64,000 nucleotides of DNA from Nocardia inohanensis NBRC 100128 (GTDB lineage: Bacteria > Actinomycetota > Actinomycetes > Mycobacteriales > Mycobacteriaceae), in NCBI RefSeq assembly GCF_001612945.1, contig NZ_BDBK01000001.1:930001-994000 (forward strand), in the 5' to 3' direction. Shown one piece after another: positions 10,003-17,883 of this stretch. Each line of letters opens with the position of its first letter. Positions within the stretch are counted from its first letter, which is position 1. A model generated the notes under the pieces. The model ran no database searches and had not been told where the DNA came from. It was given only the letters and a program-made list of their open reading frames with translations. The translations under genes and the position numbers were made by a program.

Positions 10003-10175
10003 ATCGAACTCCTCCGTGCCGCGCGCGGTGCGGCCGAGCGGTCACTCCCCGAAGATAGAGAGTGTTTGTTTTCTAAGTTGTGGAGCCGACCCTAGAATGC
10101 GGCTATGGAATGTGTCAACGGTCACGTAGGACCGTCTGTAGGTTGCGCCCGCCGGGCACGGCAGGATGTTCGGTC

Positions 10176-10805
10176 GTGAGCGAACAACCCCGCCCGCGCC
10201 GCACCCAACAGGAGCGCCGGGCCGCGACCGTGGCCAAACTGGTCGATGCGACGACCGCCGCAATCGGCGAGGTCGGCTATCAACGCACCACCGTGCAGGA
10301 GATCTGCGGACGGGCCGGGCTGTCGGCCGGGGCCATGTTCCGGCAGTTCGATACGCGCCTGGACCTGATCGTGCGCACCGCCGAAGAGGTCTTCACCCGG
10401 CAGCTGGCGGCCTACCGGGCCGCGATGGAACACCTTGGGGCGCAGGACAATCCCCTCGACACCGCATTGCGTTTCCTGCGGCAGGCACAGCAGTCCAACC
10501 TCACCCATGCGCTGCGCGAGATCTATCTGGCGGCACGCTCCGACGCAGAACTGCGCGAACGCATCGCACCGATCGCCGAGACCTACTATCGCGAAATCGG
10601 GGTGACGCTCGAGCGCACCGGAGTGCTGGCGAATTTCCCCGCCGAGATTCGCGAATCGTTGTTCTTCATGCTGCTGCACCTGTTCTCCGGTGAGGCGGTG
10701 GTGCGGGGGGTCTACCAGCGGCCCGACCTGGACGACTCGGTGCTGAGACTGGTGGAGGACATGCTCGCGGTCTATGCCGCACAGGGGCGACCACCCGAAC
10801 CCTAG
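10176..10805 (+). CDS. TetR family transcriptional regulator
   Basis: The product has 209 residues. The N-terminal helix-turn-helix is typical: VGYQRTTVQEICGRAGLSAG followed by AMFRQFDTRLDLI. The helical C-terminal ligand domain is not assignable to a known effector. GTG 10176 is preferred; the frame continues upstream to 10080, but that part is Arg/Cys-rich and unlike the family. It is divergent from the secreted lipase gene, which suggests it controls that gene and itself. The shared intergenic region contains an AT-rich patch (10050-10075) unusual for this genome, but no clean palindrome. Confidence 0.85.
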   Translation: MSEQPRPRRTQQERRAATVAKLVDATTAAIGEVGYQRTTVQEICGRAGLSAGAMFRQFDTRLDLIVRTAEEVFTRQLAAYRAAMEHLGAQDNPLDTALRFLRQAQQSNLTHALREIYLAARSDAELRERIAPIAETYYREIGVTLERTGVLANFPAEIRESLFFMLLHLFSGEAVVRGVYQRPDLDDSVLRLVEDMLAVYAAQGRPPEP

Positions 10806-10833
10806 CGTCGCCGCGTCCGGGTTCGCGTGCCGC

Positions 10834-12015
10834 TCAAATCATCGCGCGCAGAAGCCCTTCCGGCTGGAACCCGAGTCCGCTCAATGACGCGGCGTGATAG
10901 ACCGTGCCCGGGTTGTGGATGGCGTGGTGCAGTCCGGCGTGCGCGTCTCGCCAGTAGCGCTGCAAGGGGCGGTCCATGCGCAAAGCCGCACCTCCACAGC
11001 GGGGATAGATGTCGTCGATCGCGCGGACCGCCTGCCATGCGGCGTTGACCTGATTGCGCCGCCCCGCGGCGCGCCGCTCGAACGACACCTCCTTGCCCGC
11101 GTCGACCAGGTCCCGGATGCGTTCCGCATTGGTAATCAAACCTTCACGGGCCGAACGGATTTGCGCGGCGGCATCGGCCATCGCGTACATGGTGTAGGGA
11201 TCGTCGCGGACCGCGGTTCCTTGCGCGTTGATGCGCTCGCGCTGATAGTTCATCGCCTCGGCGAGCAGCCCTTCACAGATCCCTATGGTGGCGGCGGTGA
11301 TTCCCAGCGGGAACATGCAGGACCACGGCATTCGGTACAAAGTTTGCGAGAGGCCGGCCTCGCGAACCTGACTGCCGTCGATCAACCGGCTGTACTCCAT
11401 CACGCGGTACTCCGGGATGAAGGTGTCCTCGATGACCAGATCCTTCGAACCCGTGCCCTTCAATCCCACCACATCCCAGGAATCCTCGATGATCGAGTAC
11501 TCGCTGCGCGGGACGATCACGTGCAACATGGTCGGCGGGCCTGGAACATTGCCGTCCGCATCGCATTTCATCGCACCCAGGAATGCCCACCGGCAATGGT
11601 CGGTGCCCGAGGAAAACCCCCACCGCCCGCTCATCCGATAGCCACCCGCCACCGGAATCGCCCGCCCGTTCGGCATATATGGCGAGGCCACCCACGTACT
11701 GTCATCCTCGCCCCAAACCTCTTCCTGCACACGAGGATCCGCCATCGCCAGTTGCCACGGATGCACTCCCACCACCCCGTGCACCCACCCCGCCGGCGGA
11801 TTGAGCGCCGCCGTGGCCATCACCGCCTCCGCGAACTCCCGCACCCCGACCTCGAGTCCGCCATGCGTCCTCGGCTGCAACATCTTGATCGAGCCCGCCG
11901 CCTTCATGATCTCCACGGTCGAATCGGTCAGCCGCCCCAGCCGATCCGCCTCCGGGCCGCCCTTCCTCAGCTCGTCCTGCCCCGCCAAGATCCGATCGAG
12001 AACCGATTCCGTCAT
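10834..12015 (-). CDS. Acyl-CoA-dehydrogenase-fold flavin monooxygenase (HsaA-like)
   Basis: The product has 393 residues with acyl-CoA dehydrogenase N, middle and C domains throughout. Visible blocks are GWVHGVVGVHPWQLA, GYRMSGRWGFSSGTDHC and SWDVVGLKGTGSKDLVIED. The GTGS/SKD block and the C-terminal ALRMDRPLQRYWRDAHAGLHH resemble class D two-component flavin hydroxylases (HsaA, 4-HPA hydroxylase) more than true dehydrogenases. A partner flavin reductase is not next to it. ATG 12015 was chosen over the TTG at 12027 because GGAG lies six bases before it. The substrate is unknown; phenolic or steroid-derived rings are plausible by family. Confidence 0.8.
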   Translation of the reverse strand: MTESVLDRILAGQDELRKGGPEADRLGRLTDSTVEIMKAAGSIKMLQPRTHGGLEVGVREFAEAVMATAALNPPAGWVHGVVGVHPWQLAMADPRVQEEVWGEDDSTWVASPYMPNGRAIPVAGGYRMSGRWGFSSGTDHCRWAFLGAMKCDADGNVPGPPTMLHVIVPRSEYSIIEDSWDVVGLKGTGSKDLVIEDTFIPEYRVMEYSRLIDGSQVREAGLSQTLYRMPWSCMFPLGITAATIGICEGLLAEAMNYQRERINAQGTAVRDDPYTMYAMADAAAQIRSAREGLITNAERIRDLVDAGKEVSFERRAAGRRNQVNAAWQAVRAIDDIYPRCGGAALRMDRPLQRYWRDAHAGLHHAIHNPGTVYHAASLSGLGFQPEGLLRAMI

Positions 12016-12180
12016 CTCCAGCTCCAATGCTCGCCAAGAGATTCATCGTGACGCACCACGCCGCCGCCCACGCCCGCTTCGGTCGAGCGAGGGCGGCATG
12101 GTGGTCAGGGGGGCGTGTTAGAACCGTCTCAGCCGGTGCGCGAAGGGGCGCAGCCGGTTCCGCGACGACCAGGAGGTCCC

Positions 12181-13368
12181 ATGCCCGCGCTCGACCGCCT
12201 CGAGGTGCAAGCATTCGAAACTCACGCAAGCGACGCCGATCTCGACGATCTGCGAATGCGATTGGCGGCGGCGCGGCTGCCGGAGGCCGAGACGGTCCAT
12301 CGCGGCGCGCCCGGTTCGAGCCGGTGGGAGCAGGGCGTGCCGCTCGCCGACCTCGTCGATGTCGTGAATTACTGGCGTACCGGGTACAACTGGCGATCGT
12401 TCGAAGAGCGGCTGAATCGGATCGGGCAATTTCGCACGACCATCGACGGGCTCGGAATTCATTTCCTGCACCGCAGATCCGGGCGTGCGGATGCCACTCC
12501 GCTGATCTTGACGCATGGCTGGCCGGGCAGCGTCGCCGAGTTCATCGATATCGTCGACGAGCTGGCGGATCCGAAAGACGTGGCCGCGCCAGCATTCCAT
12601 GTGGTGGTTCCCTCGCTACCCGGGTTCGGTTACAGCGACAAGCCGGCGACCACCGGGTGGGGAGTCGGAAGGATCGCCGCCGCATGGGTGGAGTTGATGG
12701 GAAGGCTCGGCTACGCGAAATTCGCCGCCCACGGCGGTGACTGGGGCGGCGTCATCACCACGGTCCTCGGCGGCAGGTACCCGGAGCAGGTGGTCGGCAT
12801 CCACACGTTGACTCCGCAGCCGCCGCCGGGAATGACTACCGACGGGCTGTCGGCGGCCGAGCGTGCATGGGCCGAGGAAACCGACGATTTCTGGGGTGGC
12901 TCCCGGGCGGCATTCGCCAAGCAGCAGGCCGCCCGGCCGCAAACCATCGGATACTCGCTCGTTGACTCACCGGTGGGGCTGCTCGCCTGGATTCTGGACA
13001 AGTTCGCCGAATGGACGGACACCGAAGACAGTCCGTTCGAGACGATTTCTCGAGATCGCGTTCTCGACAACGTCACCCTCTATTGGCTGACGCGGACCGG
13101 TGCGTCGTCGGCCCGGATCTATTACGAAAGCCACGGCGGGATCAACTCGTTCGACCCCGAACTCGGGGTGGACGTCCCAGCGGCGCTGACCGTGTATCCC
13201 CGCGATATCGAGAAATGCCCGCGTCCATGGGCGCGCGAGCGGTTCCGGCGGATCGTCCGGTGGAACTCGCCCGAAACCGGGGGACATTTCCCGTCGCTGG
13301 AAGTACCGGAGTATTTCGTCCAGGACCTGCGCGAGGGGCTTGCGGCGGTGCTGGCCGCCGGCCGGTGA
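12181..13368 (+). CDS. Epoxide hydrolase with EHN domain
   Basis: The product has 395 residues. It begins with an epoxide-hydrolase N-terminal (EHN) domain (DLDDLRMRLAAARLPE, RIGQFRTTIDGLGIHFLH) and continues into an alpha/beta-hydrolase domain with oxyanion motif HGWPGS and nucleophile Asp in HGGDWGG. The catalytic His is likely the one in ETGGHFPSLEVP. These enzymes open epoxides to diols. ATG 12181 is preceded by AGGAGG at four bases, which decides the start. It diverges from the HsaA-like monooxygenase gene (165-bp gap), so a monooxygenase/epoxide hydrolase pair is possible but not proven. Confidence 0.9.
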   Translation: MPALDRLEVQAFETHASDADLDDLRMRLAAARLPEAETVHRGAPGSSRWEQGVPLADLVDVVNYWRTGYNWRSFEERLNRIGQFRTTIDGLGIHFLHRRSGRADATPLILTHGWPGSVAEFIDIVDELADPKDVAAPAFHVVVPSLPGFGYSDKPATTGWGVGRIAAAWVELMGRLGYAKFAAHGGDWGGVITTVLGGRYPEQVVGIHTLTPQPPPGMTTDGLSAAERAWAEETDDFWGGSRAAFAKQQAARPQTIGYSLVDSPVGLLAWILDKFAEWTDTEDSPFETISRDRVLDNVTLYWLTRTGASSARIYYESHGGINSFDPELGVDVPAALTVYPRDIEKCPRPWARERFRRIVRWNSPETGGHFPSLEVPEYFVQDLREGLAAVLAAGR

Positions 13369-13395
13369 AGAACTCGTCGTTCCGGACCTGTTTCG

Positions 13396-13401
13396 TAAGC
13401 T
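13396..13401 (+). promoter_or_regulatory. -10 box TAAGCT of the SGNH hydrolase gene
   Basis: TAAGCT is separated by six bases from ATG 13408, leaving no room for a ribosome binding site. The mRNA is therefore probably leaderless. Confidence 0.5.
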
Positions 13402-13407
13402 GGTTCG

Positions 13408-14322
13408 ATGCGGACGCGCGCGTATGTCATTGCCGGGACGCTGATCGTGGTCGTGCTCGTTGCGGCGGTTGCATGGCGGTGTTCGCCCGGGTCGCCTTCG
13501 GGCGGGGAATCGGGTTCGGACAGCAGGCTCACCGAAGAGTATGTGGCGCTGGGTGATTCGTTCGCGGCCGGACCTGGTATCTCGCCCACGGTGGCGCATG
13601 AACCCTGTTACCGAAGTGGTGTGAACTATCCGCAGCTGGTGGCCACACAGTTGGGTGTCAAGAAGTTTCGTGATGTGACATGCAGTGGGGCGAGGACCGA
13701 GAATATCGTGACTACGCCGCAATCGGGGAAGTCACCGGAGAAGACGGTGCCGGTTCAGCTCGACGCCGTCACCCCGGACACCACGCTGGTCACCCTCACC
13801 ATCGGCGGGAACGATGCCGAATTGATCGGCACCGCGAACCAGTGCGTCAACCGGCAACCCGAGCCCGACGGCGTGTCGTGCCGGGATCGGCTCACCGCCG
13901 ACGGGGTCGATCGCGGGGCGCAGGCGGTCGACGCGGTCGGGCCGAAACTCGCGGCCGTATTGGACGCCATCCACGCCAAAGCACCACGAGCACGCATCGT
14001 GACCACCAGTTACGGGCTCTACACCCGCGACGGAGGCTGTGCGTCGCAGCCGGTCTGGCCCCGCGACGCCACCTACCTACAGGACCTGGTCGATCGCCTG
14101 GCCACGCTCACCCGCACCGTCGCCGCCGAACACCATGCCGAATTCGTCGACTTGATCGGGCCGGGCGCGGGGCACGACGGCTGCGAGAAGGTCGACAACT
14201 GGGTCAACGGGATCGTCCCCCTGCGGCCCCAGGACGGTGTCGTCCCGTTGCATCCAACGGCCTTGGGGGAAGCCAACTTCGCTCGCCTCATCGTGGCACA
14301 GCTCACCGGGGCGTCCGGATAG
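13408..14322 (+). CDS. Secreted SGNH-family esterase/lipase
   Basis: The product has 304 residues. An uncleaved or cleaved N-terminal hydrophobic segment (residues 5-23) exports it. The four SGNH blocks are present: GDSFAAG (Ser), a Gly in CSGARTEN, TIGGND (Asn) and PLHPTALGE (His). Cys pairs (CYRSG, TCSG, QCVN, SCRD, GGCAS, DGCEK) suggest disulphides, as in Streptomyces scabies esterase-type proteins. It should hydrolyse esters outside the cell. Its last codons lie inside a 50-bp direct repeat whose second copy is 1.48 kb downstream, so this gene end may be an integration target. Confidence 0.88.
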   Translation: MRTRAYVIAGTLIVVVLVAAVAWRCSPGSPSGGESGSDSRLTEEYVALGDSFAAGPGISPTVAHEPCYRSGVNYPQLVATQLGVKKFRDVTCSGARTENIVTTPQSGKSPEKTVPVQLDAVTPDTTLVTLTIGGNDAELIGTANQCVNRQPEPDGVSCRDRLTADGVDRGAQAVDAVGPKLAAVLDAIHAKAPRARIVTTSYGLYTRDGGCASQPVWPRDATYLQDLVDRLATLTRTVAAEHHAEFVDLIGPGAGHDGCEKVDNWVNGIVPLRPQDGVVPLHPTALGEANFARLIVAQLTGASG

Positions 14323-14340
14323 CGGCCGGCTTCGAAAGGG
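14291..14340 (+). repeat. Direct repeat, left copy, over the 3' end of the SGNH gene
   Basis: The 50 bases match 15767-15816 at about 90 per cent, with four mismatches and two compensating one-base indels by eye. The best block is ATAGCGGCCGGCTTCGAA. The left copy contains the SGNH stop codon (TAG 14320-14322). The right copy still reads like the same C-terminal codons. The two copies enclose three genes of lower GC than their surroundings. Confidence 0.8.
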
Positions 14341-14409
14341 CTGCGGTGAGAGGCAACTTCACCTGTTGGGTGCTGTGGGAAGAGTAGGAACGAGTAACCA
14401 AACCAGTAG

Positions 14410-14433
14410 CGCCCCAGCCGAAAGGCTGGGGCG
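14410..14433 (+). terminator. Terminator between the SGNH gene and the small membrane-protein gene
   Basis: A perfect 10-bp stem, CGCCCCAGCC/GGCTGGGGCG, closes on a GAAA tetraloop and is followed by GCTTTGT on the plus strand. It lies 88 bases after the SGNH stop and 21 bases from the convergent gene's stop, so it can serve both. Confidence 0.85.
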
Positions 14434-14453
14434 GCTTTGTCCTTGATGAAGTG

Positions 14454-14747
14454 TTAGCCGAACCCGCCAGCCATCCCAATGAGAATCGAGATAACGAAGC
14501 CGATGAACATCAAGACGAGGGAGGCATAGATGACACCGCGCATCACTGCCGTCGCGATTTGCTCCACGGGAACGCTGACGATGTAGACCGGCTGGATCGG
14601 GCCCTTGATATTGACTGGCTGCCCGTTGACCACCAGGGGGCGGGTACTGACCCGCTCCACCCTTGGCAATCTCGGCTGACCGAGGGGATCGCCGACTGCC
14701 GGCGCAGGATAGGCGGGTTGGGCGGCAGGCCCAGAATCATTGATCAT
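14454..14747 (-). CDS. Small single-pass membrane protein, unknown function
   Basis: The product has 97 residues. A Pro/Ala-rich N-terminal half (PAAQPAYPAPAVGDP) is followed by a short beta-like part (TRPLVVNGQPVNIKGPIQPV) and one C-terminal membrane segment (IYASLVLMFIGFVISILIG). The family is not recognised. ATG 14747 is preferred to an upstream TTG (14759). It lies inside the repeat-flanked cassette, and its base composition (AATGAGAATCGAGATAACG near the 3' end) is more A-rich than neighbouring genes. Similar small proteins occur in actinobacterial mobile regions, but no such assignment can be made from sequence alone. Confidence 0.6.
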   Translation of the reverse strand: MINDSGPAAQPAYPAPAVGDPLGQPRLPRVERVSTRPLVVNGQPVNIKGPIQPVYIVSVPVEQIATAVMRGVIYASLVLMFIGFVISILIGMAGGFG

Positions 14748-14945
14748 GGCGGCTCTCAATCAGCAATCCAGCGGCGAAGGCAGTCTGGGCTGCCGCTCCC
14801 CCCGACAGGAGGCGCCGCGCGAGCAATCATTCACACCCGGGGAAGTGCCCACCAGTTACCTGCCAATATCTGGCACAGGATGTCAGAGGAGGGCCACTTC
14901 TATCTCCGGTATCGCTGAATGGAATTCAGCGGCGCGAGGATCGAA

Positions 14946-15187
14946 TCAATCCTGATCGTGGCCGGTGAGGTCGCGGACATCGCACTGGAGCGCCCGGGCG
15001 AGAGCGTGCAGGGTCTGCCGGGAATCCACTGGACGTTCGCCTGTCTCGTACTTCGCCAGCTTGCTCCGTGACATGCCGGCCAAATCGGCCAGCGTTTGCT
15101 AGTCAGGCCGCGCCGCTTACGGATTGCAGCCACCCTGCCGCCCACGTGCCGGGTGCTATCTGCATCGGAAAGCGGTGTGCGAGCCAT
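14946..15187 (-). pseudogene. XRE-family HTH regulator broken by a one-base frameshift
   Basis: From ATG 15187 the frame reads a normal regulator start (GGRVAAIRKRRGLT). At about 15099-15102 the frame is lost. Moving one base restores the rest: QTLADLAGMSRSKLAKYETG, then VDSRQTLHALARALQCDV and DLTGHDQD, ending at a TGA at 14946-14948. The intact protein would be about 80 residues: a Cro/CI helix-turn-helix plus a short tail. The parsimonious event is loss of one base in a CAG codon of ...LTQQTLADL. It stands divergent to the flavoprotein gene 41 bp away, the usual arrangement for this regulator/flavoprotein pair. Either the regulator is dead here or the base is a sequencing error. Confidence 0.8.
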
Positions 15188-15228
15188 CTCGAAGCGTCCC
15201 TTTCCGGTCGGTACCTCATGCTAGTCAC

Positions 15229-15753
15229 ATGAATACGCAGGGAAAGTCGGTGTTGTACGCAATCGTGACGGGTTCGTCCCGGGCGCCGGAGATCTCTGAT
15301 CTGGTCGACCTTGCGCAGGATGACGGCTGGGAGGTGTGTCTGGTCGCGTCTCCCGCGGCGCGCGGATTCATCGATACCGAACACCTTGAAGCCAAGACAG
15401 GTTGGCCGGTGCGTAGCAATTACAAACAGCCCGGTACTCCGGACTTACTGCCGCCGGCCGACGCGATGATCGTAGCGCCACTTACCTGCAACTCGACCAC
15501 GAAATGGGCGGCAGGCATTTCGGATACTCTTCCGCTCGGCATGCTGATCGAAGCGCTGGGTTACCGGAAACCGATTGTTGCGGTTCCCTATTCGAGCGAA
15601 GCTCAGATGAGCTTTCCGCCAATCCAGGAAGCGCTGACCAAACTGGCCACCTATGGCGTAGCGATTGTGCCTAGTCAACAAGGGAATCCGCTGCCCCTGG
15701 CGGAAGCATGGAGGGCTCTGCAATCACACCCCTGGTTGGCGGGGCTGGGATAG
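15229..15753 (+). CDS. Flavoprotein-domain protein (DFP/PpcDC-like fold)
   Basis: The product has 174 residues with a flavoprotein (PF02441-like) domain: beta-strand YAIVTGSSRAPEI, FIDTEHLEAKTGWPVRSNY, and the FMN-binding type segment PPADAMIVAPLTCNSTTKWA followed by GISDTLPLGML. PpcDC, EpiD and related proteins of this fold bind FMN and decarboxylate thiol-containing substrates, but the catalytic His of PpcDC/EpiD is not evident, so no reaction is assigned. ATG 15229 has no ribosome binding site; transcription from the 41-bp divergent gap is likely leaderless. It is paired with a broken XRE gene and lies inside the repeat-bounded cassette. Confidence 0.75.
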   Translation: MNTQGKSVLYAIVTGSSRAPEISDLVDLAQDDGWEVCLVASPAARGFIDTEHLEAKTGWPVRSNYKQPGTPDLLPPADAMIVAPLTCNSTTKWAAGISDTLPLGMLIEALGYRKPIVAVPYSSEAQMSFPPIQEALTKLATYGVAIVPSQQGNPLPLAEAWRALQSHPWLAGLG

Positions 15754-15766
15754 GCTCCGGGTCTCG

Positions 15767-15816
15767 TCGTCGCTCAGCTCACCCGGGGGGTCCGCATAGC
15801 GGCCGGCTTCGAAGGG
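15767..15816 (+). repeat. Direct repeat, right copy
   Basis: The right copy of the 50-bp repeat lies between the flavoprotein stop (15753) and the TetR stop (15818-15820, minus strand). In the SGNH frame it reads V-A-Q-L-T and then diverges, so it looks like a decayed duplicate of that gene's end. No integrase is seen nearby. Confidence 0.8.
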
Positions 15817-15817
15817 A

Positions 15818-16507
15818 TCAGTTGGGGGCCGGCGAATCGGCTTGGGCGAGTAGACCTTCGACGAGGGCGCGCAGGCCCTGAGGGTAGGTGTCGTGGGCGG
15901 CGAGGGCGGGCCAGCGTGCGGCGAGGGCGGCCAGGTGGGGTAGCTGGGCGGGGTCGAGGTTGGCGAAGGGGGTGCGGTGGGTGGTGGGGAGGGTGCTGTC
16001 GGCGCGGCGGGTGGAGCGGGCGTGGACGAGGATTTCGCCGACCGTGTAGTACCAGATGGTGCGGAAGATGTGGACGGCTTGGTCGGGGGTGCGGCCGGCG
16101 TCTTCGGCTGCGGCGATGATGGATTCGACCATCCACAGGGCTGATTCGTCGAGCAGGCCGACGAAGCCGTCGACGGTGAGGACCTCGGCGGCCCAGGGCC
16201 AGCCGGCGAGGGTGTCGTGCATGGCGGTGGCCGCGGCGATGATGCGTTCGTGGGGGGTGTCGGGGAGGGTGGGGCGGTCGGCCTGGTCGGCGTAGTGATT
16301 GAGCAGCAATACCAGTAGGTCGTCTTTGTCCTGTATGTGGCGGTACAGGGTGGTGGCTCCGATACCGATCTCGGTGGCCAGGCGGCGAATGGTCAGTTTT
16401 TCCCAGCCGTCGCGGTCGATCAGCTGCCGGGCGGCCGTCAGGATCTGCGCACGGGAGGTCACGGGCGGGCGGCCGGTGCGGCCGTGCGATGCGGGCGGGC
16501 GGGGCAT
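15818..16507 (-). CDS. TetR regulator with TetR_C-type domain
   Basis: The product has 229 residues. The HTH is LTIRRLATEIGIGATTLYRH followed by IQDKDDLLVLLL. The region after it (HDTLAGWPWAAEVLTVDGFV) fits the tetracycline-repressor-like C-terminal domain. ATG 16507 follows the usual short basic leader (PRPPASHGRTGRPP); the frame upstream of it is Arg/Pro-rich and overlaps the operator region, so it was not used. It is divergent from the secreted lipase gene at 16687, and a near-perfect 24-bp palindrome lies between them. This makes lipase control and autoregulation likely. Confidence 0.88.
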   Translation of the reverse strand: MPRPPASHGRTGRPPVTSRAQILTAARQLIDRDGWEKLTIRRLATEIGIGATTLYRHIQDKDDLLVLLLNHYADQADRPTLPDTPHERIIAAATAMHDTLAGWPWAAEVLTVDGFVGLLDESALWMVESIIAAAEDAGRTPDQAVHIFRTIWYYTVGEILVHARSTRRADSTLPTTHRTPFANLDPAQLPHLAALAARWPALAAHDTYPQGLRALVEGLLAQADSPAPN

Positions 16508-16591
16508 CGTCCCATCATGCCGTCCGGAGGGGCGTGGTCGGGAAAGTGGCGCTCCGGCATTCGTTCTCGACAGGGGAACGTCCCGGGTGCT

Positions 16592-16615
16592 ACTTTCGGA
16601 ACATGTTCGCAAAGT
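16592..16615. promoter_or_regulatory. 24-bp near-palindromic operator between TetR and lipase genes
   Basis: The core GAACATGTTC (16599-16608) is a perfect 10-bp palindrome. ACTTT and AAAGT extend it on both sides, so 10 of 12 half-site positions match. It lies 84 bases before the TetR start and 71 bases before the lipase start, which suits one repressor controlling both promoters. Confidence 0.65.
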
Positions 16616-16686
16616 CGGACCGGGCGGATTTCGGCCGGTCGGCTGCCGATCCTCATCGAGGGTCACCGAGTGAATGGGAGCACTCC

Positions 16687-17823
16687 ATGCGATATTTGGC
16701 GTTGGCCGCGCTCATAGCGGTTTCGTCGGCCACCACGGTGGGATCTGTTGCGGCGCAACCACATACCGAGGCGGGTGCGATCGTGTCGTCGCATCCACTG
16801 TCGGGCGCCGAGCTGATCGCCGGGGCGGGCGGCGGATATCGGATCGTCTATCGCACCACCGGGCAGAACGGTGATCAGCAGGTCAGCGGCGGGACCGTCT
16901 ACCTGCCGGCGGGCACGCCCCCGCCGGGCGGCTGGCCGCTGGTGTCGTGGGCGCACGGCACCAGCGGTATGACCGAGGGGTGTGCCCCCAACCTGACCGG
17001 CGGAATGGCCGACAAATTCGACGAAACACCGCGGATGGCAAGGTATCTCGCCGATGGATATGCGGTCGCCGCCAGCGACTACATCGGCCTCGGCGCGCCG
17101 GGGGACTACGAATATCTGGCCAGCCGGGCGGCCGGGCACGCGGTCCTGGACATCGTGCGCGCCGGTCACACCCTCGATGCCGCGCTCTCGCGGTCGTTCG
17201 TGCTGGCGGGGCACTCCATCGGCGGGCAATCGGTGCTCGCCGCGGCCCAGTTGCTACCGGAGTACGCCCCGGAACTCGAACTCCGCGGCACCCTCGCCTA
17301 CGCGCCGACGAGCAATGTCGAAGACGTGATCACCACCCTGGGCCAGCCCGGGGTGCCCGCGCTGCCCGGCCTCGACGGCCTGCACGCCCGGCTGGTCATG
17401 ATTCTGGCCGGCCTCGACCATGCCCGCCCCGACCTGCGCGTCACCGACTACCTGAGCGATCGCGGCCGCGATCTGCTCGCGATCGCCCGCACCGGCCAGG
17501 ACTGTCTGGGCGCACTGGAGGCCGCCGTCGCGGGGCGGCCCGTCGGCGAGCTCTTCTCCGCACCGCTGTCGCCCCTGTCCGCGGCCTTGCGCGACTACCT
17601 CACCGTCCCTACCACCGGTCACCAGCGCCCGGTACTGCTGCTGCAAGGGGCATCGGACACGGTGCAGCCGGTGCCCACCACGGTGCTGCTGAATCAGCAA
17701 CTCCAGCAGGGTGGCGCCGACAGCCAACTGGTCTTGCGCGCCTCAGCCACCCACTTCACGATCCTCGAAGCCGCGGAGCCGGAAGCCCGGGCGTTCCTGG
17801 ACCGCGTCCTCCCGGCCCGCTGA
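16687..17823 (+). CDS. Secreted lipase/alpha-beta hydrolase
   Basis: The product has 378 residues. The signal peptide runs from MRYLALAALIAVSS to about SVAAQP. The catalytic elbow is LAGHSIGGQS; a candidate acid is in LLLQGASDTVQP and the His in SATHFTILEA. HGTSG forms the oxyanion region (SWAHGTSGMTEGC). The overall plan, with a lid region rich in Cys and Gly and the phrase LLPEYAPELEL, matches LIP-type secreted lipases and resembles the enzyme at 8599-10002. ATG 16687 was chosen because GGGAG lies nearby and the signal peptide begins there. Its product acts outside the cell on ester lipids; chain preference cannot be judged. Confidence 0.85.
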   Translation: MRYLALAALIAVSSATTVGSVAAQPHTEAGAIVSSHPLSGAELIAGAGGGYRIVYRTTGQNGDQQVSGGTVYLPAGTPPPGGWPLVSWAHGTSGMTEGCAPNLTGGMADKFDETPRMARYLADGYAVAASDYIGLGAPGDYEYLASRAAGHAVLDIVRAGHTLDAALSRSFVLAGHSIGGQSVLAAAQLLPEYAPELELRGTLAYAPTSNVEDVITTLGQPGVPALPGLDGLHARLVMILAGLDHARPDLRVTDYLSDRGRDLLAIARTGQDCLGALEAAVAGRPVGELFSAPLSPLSAALRDYLTVPTTGHQRPVLLLQGASDTVQPVPTTVLLNQQLQQGGADSQLVLRASATHFTILEAAEPEARAFLDRVLPAR

Positions 17824-17871
17824 ACCGGATCCGTTGCGGCCGAACCATTCCCGTGCGGTCGGCGGCTTTCC

Positions 17872-17877
17872 TACGAT
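17872..17877 (+). promoter_or_regulatory. -10 box TACGAT before the chimeric pseudogene
   Basis: TACGAT is six bases from ATG 17884. It marks 17884 as the original start of the AraC-type gene and shows that the broken locus may still be transcribed. Confidence 0.45.
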
Positions 17878-17883
17878 GAGGTG

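Noticed and set aside
10043..10064. CACTC...GAGTG inverted repeat before the first lipase
   Set aside because: Five-base arms with a 12-base spacer are too weak to call an operator or terminator.
14900..15187. Single-frame 95-residue reading of the XRE locus
   Set aside because: After residue 29 it reads Trp/Pro/Ser-rich nonsense, while the neighbouring frame gives a perfect HTH; a frameshifted gene explains it better.
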